Shown: in pieces, positions 1 through 7,792 of the stretch | How the letters are laid out: every line of letters begins with the position of its first letter | Numbering within the stretch: position 1 is the stretch's first letter | From: Sanchytrium tribonematis | Lineage: Eukaryota > Sanchytriomycota > Sanchytriomycetes > Sanchytriales > Sanchytriaceae | Reading direction: 5' to 3' | Length of the DNA: 16,603 bases | NCBI GenBank assembly: GCA_018985235.1 | Contig: JADGIG010000133.1 | Coordinates: 1 to 16,603 of the forward strand | Translations under genes and position numbers: made by a program | The notes under the pieces: model-generated | Told to the model about the DNA's origin: nothing | Seen by the model: the letters and a program-made list of their open reading frames with translations, nothing else | Databases searched by the model: none

Positions 1-1503
1 AAACCAGAATATATCCCATCCGGAGTCGTCAAACTCATATTAAGAGTTAATTCATTTTCAGGTAATATCCCTCAATTTCCACCTACTTTAAGCTATTTAG
101 ATTTATCTAATAACCAATTTAGTGGTCCATTACCAGTATTTTCAAAATTAAGTACATTATATGTGTCTTATAATCAATTAAATGGCCCCATTCAATTTTC
201 CACAAACATGATCAATTTCATTGGCAGAAATAACAATTTTAATGGTTCTATTCCTACTATTCCAGATAGTATGGTTACATTACAAATACAAAACAATGCA
301 TTTACTGGAAATATCCCAAATATTGGTCAAAAACAGACTACTTTTAATGTCGCCTATAATTTATTAACTGGCACTGTTCCAGTCCTTCCATCCACTCTAA
401 CCATATTCAATGTGGCTCGCAATCAATTAACAGGCACTATAGATGCATCTAATATCATTAAACCCATTGTATTATTTATTGCAAATAATTTAATCACAAA
501 ATTCATTTTTCCAACTTCCATCAAATTCACTGTTTGTGATTTATCTAGTAATCCACTTGATTATATCGCATCTCTAAGCAATCAATGTAATATGATTCGT
601 TTAAATTCACTAGATTGCCCATTAATCATCAAATTTGCAAATTCATTGAATATGCCAAGTAATTTTATGGGTATTTTAAATGGTAATTGTTGTTCAGATA
701 CTGGTTTAACATGTTCAGGTGGTCTTGTTAATAGTGTGACATCTATTAATTGGAATAAAAGACAATTAAATGGCCAAATAGATGCCAGTTTGATACCAAA
801 CACTGTCACATCCTTGAATCTCAAAAATAATCACTTGAATGGCCCATTAAATTTACCAAATACCATAAGAAATGTCATTATGAGTAATAATTCATTCTCT
901 GGTGACTTTATAGTGGATAATCAAGTGCAATTATTCATAGATTCTAATAAATTCACCAAATTAGTGATTTTAAACACTATTTTGACAGTTGGTTGTAATA
1001 TTAGCAATAATCCATTGGATTATACTTTATTTAGTACATTTAGCCTATTCTGTGGTCAAACTACAATGATTCCTGATCCACCCATCCCTACACGCATTTA
1101 TTATCATACAAAACCAATTAATGAATTAACGAGCAATGATTTTGTATATTCTGATGTATATACACTAGAAATAACAAGTGCATTATCTACAACTACTAAA
1201 ATACCCTCTAGTATTCCAAATATCCCAGATATGCCATTTTCACTAGCTTCCTTTTTTACCAATTATTTGGTGTGGATTCTAGTAGGAGTCGTCTTTTCTA
1301 CATGTATTATAGTCGTATTAATGGGTAAATATTGGAAAGGACCTCAAATCATCACAAAATTCACTCGAAAACACTCTTTTGGATCCCTAGTCACCTTTTC
1401 AAAGAAATCTAAAATGAAACAAGATGATGATGATGAATATGGCATTAAATCACCAGAACCAATATCATCTCCAACACGTAGAACGTTTAAAGTACTTGAA
1501 TAA
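1..1503 (+). CDS. LRR receptor-like type I membrane protein, 5' partial
   Basis: The frame is open from the first base of the window, so the N-terminus lies outside; 500 residues are visible. Residues 1 to about 195 carry plant-type LRRs of the form L..L.L..N.fsG.iP (for example LDLSNNQFSGPLP). Residues 205-238 resemble an LRR N-terminal cap (D205, C206, CC230-231, C238) and are followed by a second LRR block to about residue 345, so two LRR modules are arranged in tandem. A Thr/Ser/Pro-rich stalk precedes a membrane segment at about 421-443 (NYLVWILVGVVFSTCIIVVL). The roughly 57-residue tail is basic, then acidic (DDDDEYG), with no kinase domain. The family suggests an extracellular recognition or adhesion protein on the cell surface; ligand and partner cannot be read from the sequence. 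The gene stops with TAA. Confidence 0.85.
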   Translation, partial: KPEYIPSGVVKLILRVNSFSGNIPQFPPTLSYLDLSNNQFSGPLPVFSKLSTLYVSYNQLNGPIQFSTNMINFIGRNNNFNGSIPTIPDSMVTLQIQNNAFTGNIPNIGQKQTTFNVAYNLLTGTVPVLPSTLTIFNVARNQLTGTIDASNIIKPIVLFIANNLITKFIFPTSIKFTVCDLSSNPLDYIASLSNQCNMIRLNSLDCPLIIKFANSLNMPSNFMGILNGNCCSDTGLTCSGGLVNSVTSINWNKRQLNGQIDASLIPNTVTSLNLKNNHLNGPLNLPNTIRNVIMSNNSFSGDFIVDNQVQLFIDSNKFTKLVILNTILTVGCNISNNPLDYTLFSTFSLFCGQTTMIPDPPIPTRIYYHTKPINELTSNDFVYSDVYTLEITSALSTTTKIPSSIPNIPDMPFSLASFFTNYLVWILVGVVFSTCIIVVLMGKYWKGPQIITKFTRKHSFGSLVTFSKKSKMKQDDDDEYGIKSPEPISSPTRRTFKVLE

Positions 1504-1560
1504 ATTTATTTGTTTAATGCGCAATATCATTGATTTGGAGAAAATACAACTCGGACTGAA

Positions 1561-1674
1561 TCAGGATATTTTCTGACGCTTTCTACTTCGAGCAAAATAT
1601 TTTCCAGTAATAAATGGATGTTTTAATCCGTCTTTTGCAGTCATTCTATCATTTGGATCACATTGAATGAATCT
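1561..1674 (-). pseudogene. 3' fragment of a protein kinase gene
   Basis: Read on the minus strand, this segment encodes about 37 residues ending in TGA at 1561-1563. They match the last kinase subdomain (XI): CDPNDRMTAKDGLKHPFI corresponds to the conserved pattern xDPxxRxTAxxxLxHPF, with the invariant Arg present. The usual short basic tail (ARSRKRQKIS) follows. The frame runs only to a stop at about 1693, and codons beyond about 1671 no longer look like a kinase. The other kinase subdomains are not to the right; LRR-type sequence in the opposite orientation is there instead. I infer a rearrangement that left only the kinase 3' end. Kinase class cannot be assigned from so little, although the motif fits a Ser/Thr or dual-specificity (CMGC-like) kinase. 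Confidence 0.7.
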
Positions 1675-2142
1675 AATTTGATGGGTTGTAGTTTAGGCAA
1701 TAATTTGATTCAAATGAATCCAAATCCAATTTGTAGCATGTATGGCAATAAAATACCAAATCCATCTGATTTTCAATGTAAAGTGGATGTGATTAAACCA
1801 AAAACGACAATACCAACTACCTCTGTTACTGTAGCAGCACCCATCACTAGAAATGTGCGATTATCCACTAAATACGCCACATCTACAAATTACTCAGAAA
1901 TGAGCCAATTTTCTATTTTATTCAATTCTACTAAATATCAGAGTACCACATTAATCAGTGTATTCTCTGGATACTTTGATCACTCCCAATCCATCTTTAA
2001 TCTTGGATTTATGGCATTAATTAGATTTGGCATTTCTACTTTAATTCTTGGATGGATTAGCAGATCTGCTTATGATAAAATTAAATTGAAATTGAGTAGA
2101 AGAACTACTTTAAGTAGCAATCAAAGTGATTTTACAAGTTAA
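1675..2142 (+). pseudogene. 3' fragment of a second LRR-like membrane protein gene
   Basis: The open frame runs from 1627, but its first part is antisense to the kinase fragment; LRR-like coding begins near 1675. The first residues (SNLMGCSLGNNLI) resemble the last LRR of the neighbouring gene (GCNISNNPL). A Thr/Ser-rich stalk follows, then a membrane segment at about 2005-2065 (FMALIRFGISTLILGWI) and a short basic tail (KIKLKLSRRT). The layout is thus last LRR, stalk, membrane anchor and tail, as in the gene to its left, but with low sequence identity in the stalk, so it is a paralogue rather than a recent copy. No convincing start codon or signal peptide remains. An in-frame ATG exists at 1681 but would make a protein without a leader. 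It is probably a broken gene, though use as a 3' exon cannot be excluded. Confidence 0.6.
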
Positions 2143-2174
2143 TAAAGGGTGTAAAAATAATTCTTAATCATTTA

Positions 2175-4696
2175 CTAACTTTTTTGAGGTCCAGTGAGAT
2201 TTTTAACAACACCAACCAATTCTTTTGTCAAATCTATCACGCCACTGGCAAGATGAATAGGACCCACAACCGTAGCATTTCAATTTTATTTTGCTGATTC
2301 ACAGAATCTTGAATTTCTGCTTGTACTTGCTGTCTTTCTTTTTGAATCAATAATTTTTCAGTTTCACATGCCAATTCTTCCCTCTTTAATAGTTCTTCTT
2401 CTCGTTTTCGTAATCCTTCTTCTCTTTTCTTTTCATATTCAATTTTCTGTGCTTTTTCAATGGACTGCTGTTTTAATTTGGATAGTCCAATTTCACCATC
2501 ACCATCTAATTTCATTTGTGCATCATTCAATTCGTGAAATGCTTTTGCGATTTCAACCACTGATCTAACTGGATGTTTATGGCTATATTGTTCTTTCAAC
2601 AACTCTTTAAACACGATTTCACGGGATTCTAATGGATGATACACCATCTCCACATGCACAATTCCACCAGATTTCTGTACAATTTGTCCAAATTTAAATT
2701 TCTTCATCATTTCCACATCATGTTTCGTCCACTCCACTTGATTGTACTCCTCGTTACATCGTGTGCGCACAAATATGACATGTTTTTCATATCCCTGTTC
2801 CATCAAGACATGGGATAGTAAATAATCAATATCCGTCAAAGTATTGCTATCTGCTCTAGATCCAATCACAATCAAAATCGCATTGACGCCATTTGCCATT
2901 TGTGCTGCTTTGGCAACCATGGATGCAATATCAACTGGTGTTTTACCTGTATTATCACCAAATCCAGGTGTATCATAAAGATCAAATTCTTGTAGTTTGT
3001 CATTAATCTCAATTTTAAACGAGACTGGTTTTATTGTTTTTGTGACGGATACCAATCCTGCATTCTCCTCACACACTTTTTGACCCACTAGTTTATTAAT
3101 CAAAGTGCTTTTACCAGATCCAGTGGTCCCAATTACAATGACACTTCTTTTTTGATTGTTAAAATCAAGTGGTTTTACTTGACTTTGTTTGGTTAATAAA
3201 TCTCCTAAATCTTCAAAATAGGGATGGTTAATAGTAATAGATTTAGACAATGCAGTCACATCTTCTTTACTTAATTGTGCCATGCTCAACAAATGTTTTA
3301 CAATTGGTTTCTCTTCTTGCAATAAAGGGGCAATGGTGTCTCTACTAATTTGATACTCTTTTTCAACAAGCAATTGAATCAACTGTAATTGTAAATTTCG
3401 TTCATTCAATTTCAATACGAAATGCATTGCATCAAAATCTTTTGTTTTTAATTGAATATTTGGATATTGCAATAAATGTTTCACTAAAATGAGAGATTTC
3501 ATTTCAATGGCCATGGATAATACAGTTTGTCCTTTTTTATTAATATGATTGATACAATTGCATTTTGTAATCAATAAATCCAATAATTGAATGTCAAATG
3601 GATGTATTTTCAATAAATACTCCATTGCTACAGAATTATTATCATCGTCAATTTGCACATTTTTATAAACATCAATTAATACACTTGCCACATCAAAGCT
3701 ATTGACGATAATGGAATATAATAATGGCGAGATGGATTTACCATCATATACCATTTTTAAATTTGATACTTTATCATCACTTGCATAAAATAATTGCACT
3801 GTTCCAATTTTATTTCTATCAATCAGATCCTTTAATTTGGATGTGTATGGAGATTGTTGAAGCAAGGTTTTAATTTCCTTGTTTTCAGTCAGATCATATG
3901 GAGTTTTCCCATTTTTATTTTTGCAATGGACATCAGCACCACGATCTAATAGTAATTTCACCACACTAGTACCTTCATGATAAGATGCAAAGTGTAAAGG
4001 TGTTTGTCCAACTGAATTTTTGCAATTTATATCAGCACCACGATCCAACAATAGTTTCGCAATTTCAACATAACCATATCTGCTAGCTGAGTGTAATGGT
4101 GTTAAATCATTCACTTCAAAGTTGACATCGGCACCTCGATCAAGTAATAATTGTGCTACTTCCACTTGTCCATATCTGCTTGCGAGGCATAGGAGTCCCT
4201 GAAGGTCAAATTTAGCATCACTATTCAAAAACAATCGTAATAATTCTACTTGGCCAACCTGGCATACTGTCATTAATGGAGTGCGGCCATCATTATTTTT
4301 GATATTTATGTCAGCACCACCTTCAAGCATCAATTTAACCATCAATTTAACAACAGATACGTGTCCTCTCACACATGCAGTATGTAATGGGGTACATCCC
4401 TCATTATTTTTAACATTTATTTCAGCACCTTTGTCGAGTAGTAATTTTGTAGTTTCCACATACCCGTTTGTGCAAGACAAGTGCAATGGCGTCCATTCCG
4501 AGTTTGTCTTGCAATTTACATTCACACCACGCTCCAGCAACAACCGCACGACTTTAATATGTCCGCCTCGACTTGTGTAATGTAAAGCTGTAAATCCACT
4601 GCTATCCTTACAATGAATGTCTGCACCATTTTTGATTAATATCACAATACTGTCAATGTCAAAAGGGTCCTTTTTAAATTCATCCAAGAGACTCAT
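2175..4696 (-). CDS. Ankyrin-repeat protein with AIG1/GIMAP-type GTPase domain
   Basis: The start ATG is at 4694-4696. Residues about 17-290 hold around eight ankyrin repeats (consensus G.TPLH.AS..G...v.kLLLdrGADin.k), followed by a more divergent helical-repeat stretch to about 490. A GTP-binding domain of the AIG1/GIMAP (TRAFAC) class spans about 515-720: P-loop GTTGSGKST at 523-531, switch/G3 DTPGFGD, and TRC in FVRTRCNEE in the place of the family's TRx(D/E) G4 loop. A charged coiled coil (about 735-800, KKREEGLRKREEELLKREE) follows. GIMAP GTPases typically assemble on membranes; the ankyrin block suggests a protein-binding arm. The continuous frame stops at 2237 after a poor C-terminus, but a neighbouring frame carries a better one (VIDLTKELVGVVKNLTGPQKS region) to TAG at 2175. 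The true end therefore needs a one-base frameshift or a short intron near 2276. One ankyrin repeat holds a four-residue tandem duplication (VKLM). Confidence 0.9.
2392..2469. repeat. Parent copy of a 78-bp duplicated segment
   Basis: This stretch of the ankyrin-GTPase gene encodes the coiled-coil residues around KIEYEKKREEGLRKREEE. It matches 5678-5755 over 78 positions with four mismatches and no gaps; similarity stops abruptly on both sides. The copy lies in the same orientation about 3.3 kb away. Confidence 0.85.
4328..4351. repeat. 12-bp tandem duplication inside an ankyrin repeat
   Basis: The 12-mer catcaatttaac occurs twice back to back (4328-4339 and 4340-4351). It adds four residues (VKLMVKLM) to one ankyrin repeat, lengthening it from 33 to 37 residues without breaking the frame. 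Confidence 0.85.
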
Positions 4697-5018
4697 TTTA
4701 ATGAAATGGGGAAACGCGTTTCTTTATAACATGAGATGGCTTTTCTGACCAATGAAATTAGTTGATATTGAACCAATTAGAATTGGAGTTGTGTATCACA
4801 TGAGAGAAAGTGAAACTCTTCCAAATCAAATATTCTGTAAATGATATACCTGATCAAGATATAATGTATATTGTAAGATGCCTTTGCCCAATCGATGGCA
4901 AACATTATTATAGTTTAGAAATGATTACAGGTACTCTTATATATTCCCTTTTGATCAAGGTGGTTTATTTAAGGGATTAACAAAAAAGTTTAGTAAAATA
5001 ATAACATTAATATTTAAA
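4697..5018. other. Spacer between divergent genes, with coding-like tracts
   Basis: This 322-bp stretch separates the start of the ankyrin-GTPase gene from the first ATG of the next gene. It is not plain promoter. An ATG at 4752 opens a 30-codon plus-strand frame. A second frame then stays open across CLCPIDGKHYYSLEMITG, and a third (from 4914) is continuous with the downstream gene. Two GT-AG segments, 4837-4858 (22 nt) and 4931-4959 (29 nt), would splice these into one frame; both end in TGATCAAG. The alternatives are a decayed upstream gene or chance open frames. No clear TATA box was seen. Confidence 0.45.
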
Positions 5019-5591
5019 ATGGATAAAAACAAAGAAATAGTATTCAGATCTAAATTAAAATTAAATGGTGATATTAAAGCGCACACTCTTCCTAAAACAA
5101 GAAGTTTTCAATCTAAAATAGTTCCAGATTTTGTCACAATGTCTTTAGAGCAATTACAAGGTTACTGCACTTCAAATAATCAATTAACAACACTCCCAAA
5201 ATCACCCGATACATATTTTAAAATAGAATTTTATCTGGGTACACCACATATTATCCATGTGTACTGGATTGATAAAGTATTTCATCTAAAAGTGGATCAG
5301 GAGCAACTGCATTTTTGTTTTAGTGGTCCTGAAACTGCAGCAATTGAGATAATCAATCAAATTCGTGAATTAGTGCAACAATCAACCAATGATTGGAAAC
5401 AACAATCAAGTGAATCAGATTTAAAAATGAAAATTAGAATTCTATCAAATCCTAATCAAAATGAACATGATTTGACTTATAAGATGGGGAATGAAGATAG
5501 CGCAGTAGATGCAATTGCAATGCATTTGTCTATTTATAGCAAAGCATTGAGTTGGAATGAACACAGTCTCAATTCGGCAGAAACTGAATAA
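5019..5591 (+). CDS. Unrecognised soluble protein, 190 residues
   Basis: I do not recognise this protein. From the ATG at 5019 it is 190 residues, hydrophilic, with no signal peptide or membrane segment. The middle (about 65-105) alternates strand-forming residues (FKIEFYLGTPHIIHVYWID, then FHLKVDQEQLHFCFSG), which suggests a beta-rich fold, followed by a helix (about 108-130, ETAAIEIINQIRELVQQ). The C-terminal part is polar. The same frame is open upstream to 4914 without an ATG, so the true start may be further 5'. A three-exon model starting at 4752 with introns of 22 and 29 nt gives an uninterrupted 262-residue protein. It sits in the accessory left block, head-to-head with the ankyrin-GTPase gene, so a lineage-specific protein is likely. 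TAA stop. Confidence 0.6.
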   Translation: MDKNKEIVFRSKLKLNGDIKAHTLPKTRSFQSKIVPDFVTMSLEQLQGYCTSNNQLTTLPKSPDTYFKIEFYLGTPHIIHVYWIDKVFHLKVDQEQLHFCFSGPETAAIEIINQIRELVQQSTNDWKQQSSESDLKMKIRILSNPNQNEHDLTYKMGNEDSAVDAIAMHLSIYSKALSWNEHSLNSAETE

Positions 5592-5677
5592 ATGTCATTT
5601 CATTTGTCAAATTCACTCTAATTTACTGCAAATCACTTGCATACCTGCAATTTAACAATGATTGGGTTAATTAAATT

Positions 5678-5755
5678 GTTCCTCTTCTCTTTTTCGTAAT
5701 CCCTCTTCTCTTTTCTTTTCATATTCAATTTTTTGTGCTTTTTCAATGGACTGCT
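5678..5755. repeat. Stray 78-bp copy of the ankyrin-GTPase coiled-coil segment
   Basis: It matches 2392-2469 at 74 of 78 positions, same orientation. It lies outside any intact gene and its right edge is the last base of the TGA stop of the adjacent membrane-protein gene (5755-5757). No flanking repeats or mobile-element ends are evident; it looks like a rearrangement scar or a remnant of a former second gene copy. Confidence 0.85.
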
Positions 5756-7002
5756 CAACTCTTTGTATTAGTCATATTTTCAGTAAATAAAGTATTCGAG
5801 TTATCTCCTTTGTACTCAGTGCTTTGATCTGCAGTGTATTCTGTATTTTCATCATTTGTGTAAATTGATCCGTACTTATCATCCTCTGTGTACATTGTGT
5901 CGTATTTTGAGTTCTCATTTTCATCAATTACCTCCACATACTGATCATCCTCCGTGTACATTGTGTCAAATATTTGCTTTTGATTTTTTGGCGCCCTATT
6001 GTCATTAGAATTGACTTCAGTAAAGATAGTTTTGTCAGCTGTAGGATATGAAGTGGAAACAGTGTACTGAGATTCAACTAAATCACTTTCTCGACCATCG
6101 TATTCGCTCCACTCAGATTCTCTAGGAGCAGTGTTGATAGTGCGCAAGGTGCCAGTTGTCTTAGAATAGTCAGTATACATTGTAAGATCTTCTTTCTTGT
6201 CTGTGAAATCAGTGTAAATGGTGTTCGAGACATCTGAAGCCTGATTGTTGGTCCAACCGGATGACTCGCTTGCAATGGTTTCCCTGATATTTCTTCCAAG
6301 AGTTTGTGGTTTCTCAAGATCTTGACCAGTTCTTCTAGAATTTCTTGCCCTTCTGATCATGGCTAAAAGCATAAGCAATGCGAAAGCTCCACCCACTGTA
6401 CCCAATATTATGTATAACGTATTACTGCTAGACCCAGGAGAGTTCTGATTGAGATCTATAACATTACTAGTCTCCAAAAAAGGAGAAGGAGACTGGGATG
6501 GAGCACTAACAAGCTCGTCTGAAGTTGTAATCGATTGCGTTTCTGCAGATTCTACAATTTGCTTAGACGAATTAATATCTTGCAAAATTCTTATCACTAA
6601 ACCTGAAGAGGGATCAGGTATTAGCATTTTCGAGAGAGTAGAAGAATCTTGTCCTTTTTGCAGGTTAGGATTAGAAGCAACGAACCTGAATAATGTCTTG
6701 TATTCATTGTTTGAACTATCAAAACTTGAGCGAGGTAACCTTGCGTCGTACCACTTGCTTTCGCTAACAAATATAGAAAATGGCTTCCATAATTTGATAA
6801 TTTTCGTATTGGGATCTATGAAATGAGCGCTAAGTGCAAATGCTTGAGCATCAGTTGGGATTTGATCTGCTGGTAAAACAACAGCATATTCAACTCCAAA
6901 TTGTTTTGCATCATAATCAATATATTGTATTTTATAAAACAAAGACGATCCTTTGAGTTTGTCTGTAGGAGCTTGCGCAAATAAAAGAGCGAAAAAAAGC
7001 AT
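5755..7002 (-). CDS. Type I membrane protein with Tyr/acidic repeat tail
   Basis: I do not recognise the family. From the ATG at 7000-7002 it is 415 residues. A short hydrophobic leader (MLFFALLFAQA) is followed by an extracellular region of about 175 residues, a Ser/Pro/Asn-rich stalk, a membrane segment at about 197-219 (TLYIILGTVGGAFALLMLLAMI), an RRARNSRR stop-transfer signal and a cytoplasmic tail of about 190 residues. The tail repeats a hydrophobic-(Y/F)-T-(D/E/N) motif about nine times, including two copies of DTMYTEDD(Q/K)Y. The leader is short for a signal peptide. The frame continues upstream to 7062 with only a TTG, so a spliced 5' exon is possible. The stop codon spans the junction with the 78-bp stray repeat, so the original C-terminus may have been cut. 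A surface receptor or adhesion role with tail phosphorylation or adaptor binding is inference. Confidence 0.7.
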   Translation of the reverse strand: MLFFALLFAQAPTDKLKGSSLFYKIQYIDYDAKQFGVEYAVVLPADQIPTDAQAFALSAHFIDPNTKIIKLWKPFSIFVSESKWYDARLPRSSFDSSNNEYKTLFRFVASNPNLQKGQDSSTLSKMLIPDPSSGLVIRILQDINSSKQIVESAETQSITTSDELVSAPSQSPSPFLETSNVIDLNQNSPGSSSNTLYIILGTVGGAFALLMLLAMIRRARNSRRTGQDLEKPQTLGRNIRETIASESSGWTNNQASDVSNTIYTDFTDKKEDLTMYTDYSKTTGTLRTINTAPRESEWSEYDGRESDLVESQYTVSTSYPTADKTIFTEVNSNDNRAPKNQKQIFDTMYTEDDQYVEVIDENENSKYDTMYTEDDKYGSIYTNDENTEYTADQSTEYKGDNSNTLFTENMTNTKS

Positions 7003-7130
7003 TAAACCTGTCAACAGAGAAAGTATAACTTCTTTTAATAATTTCAATTCCTGATACACCAATCAAAGTCGCCCAATCATCCTGAATTTAGAATCTGCCC
7101 ACAGACAAGAAAAATGACAGAGAGACAGGT

Positions 7131-7760
7131 CTAGATCAGTGGGAGCCAGATCCTTGTTTTGCTTGCATAATCCTCATAATCTTTACCAAAAAATTTGTTC
7201 AAGTATTGTTCTTCAGTTTCTATTCGAGCTTTAAAGAATTGGTTTAACATAATCAAAAATAAAATACTTGTAATATAATTACATAATAATAGTTGAGTGC
7301 CCATTGTCCACAAATAAAACCCAAGATAAGAAGGATGTCTTGATATTTGAAAGGCACCGGTTGTTACAAGAGTGTGATCCGCTGCTCTTGCCTTTTGAAT
7401 CTGATGGTTGAATGAAGCTTTCGCAGAATACATGGCCCAGGTTCTCATAAATTGACCCAAAACTATCACTATGATTCCAAGAATTGAAATTCTATCAGAT
7501 TTCTCAATCATTTCTAATTCTAGATAATATTCAAGAAGACTTGCAAAAACCATCCATGAATGTTCTTCGGAGTGCGGTATTAAAAAACTTTCACTGGATG
7601 CTTTTTCCTTGTTGAATAATGAAGTCGCAAAGAATTCTAAAAAATGAAAGACAGACATAACCTTCAAATACATATTTAGCCTCCAGCTAAAGTACCCCGA
7701 ATAGCTAAATACAAGTCCTAAAAATGCAGAATACATACTAATCCATGATTTGTCGTTCAT
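7131..7760 (-). CDS. Protein-S-isoprenylcysteine O-methyltransferase (ICMT)
   Basis: This 209-residue multi-pass membrane enzyme matches the ICMT/STE14 family. It methylates the C-terminal prenylcysteine of CaaX proteins such as Ras and mating factors at the endoplasmic reticulum, using S-adenosylmethionine. The C-terminal catalytic core is clear: FNHQIQ (117-122), TTGAFQISRHPSYLGFYLW (133-151, with the family RHPxY motif), then the membrane hairpin and RIETEEQYLNKFFGKDYEDY (179-198, with the conserved acidic pair and Y). Helices at roughly 7-26, 33-50, 92-112 and 152-175 fit the expected topology. The ATG at 7758-7760 matches the family's N-terminal length. The gene lies about 130 bp upstream of the type I membrane-protein start and 32 bp downstream of the multi-pass membrane-protein stop, all on one strand; in a eukaryote this packing does not imply an operon. 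Confidence 0.93.
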   Translation of the reverse strand: MNDKSWISMYSAFLGLVFSYSGYFSWRLNMYLKVMSVFHFLEFFATSLFNKEKASSESFLIPHSEEHSWMVFASLLEYYLELEMIEKSDRISILGIIVIVLGQFMRTWAMYSAKASFNHQIQKARAADHTLVTTGAFQISRHPSYLGFYLWTMGTQLLLCNYITSILFLIMLNQFFKARIETEEQYLNKFFGKDYEDYASKTRIWLPLI

Positions 7761-7792
7761 GATCTGTTTTAAAAAAGATTAATGAAATTTAA

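Noticed and set aside
582-824. 80-codon minus-strand frame
   Set aside because: It is fully antisense to the LRR gene and has no family signal.
1631-1640. TCTTTTGCAG as an intron acceptor feeding the LRR-like fragment
   Set aside because: It looks like a good acceptor on the plus strand, but the same bases encode the conserved kinase motif (TAKDG) on the minus strand, which explains them better.
4281-4580. 99-codon plus-strand frame
   Set aside because: It is the shadow of the ankyrin repeats on the other strand; its apparent internal repeats come from the ankyrin repeats.
6449-6826. 125-codon plus-strand frame
   Set aside because: It is antisense to the type I membrane-protein gene, which has a clear leader, membrane segment and tail.
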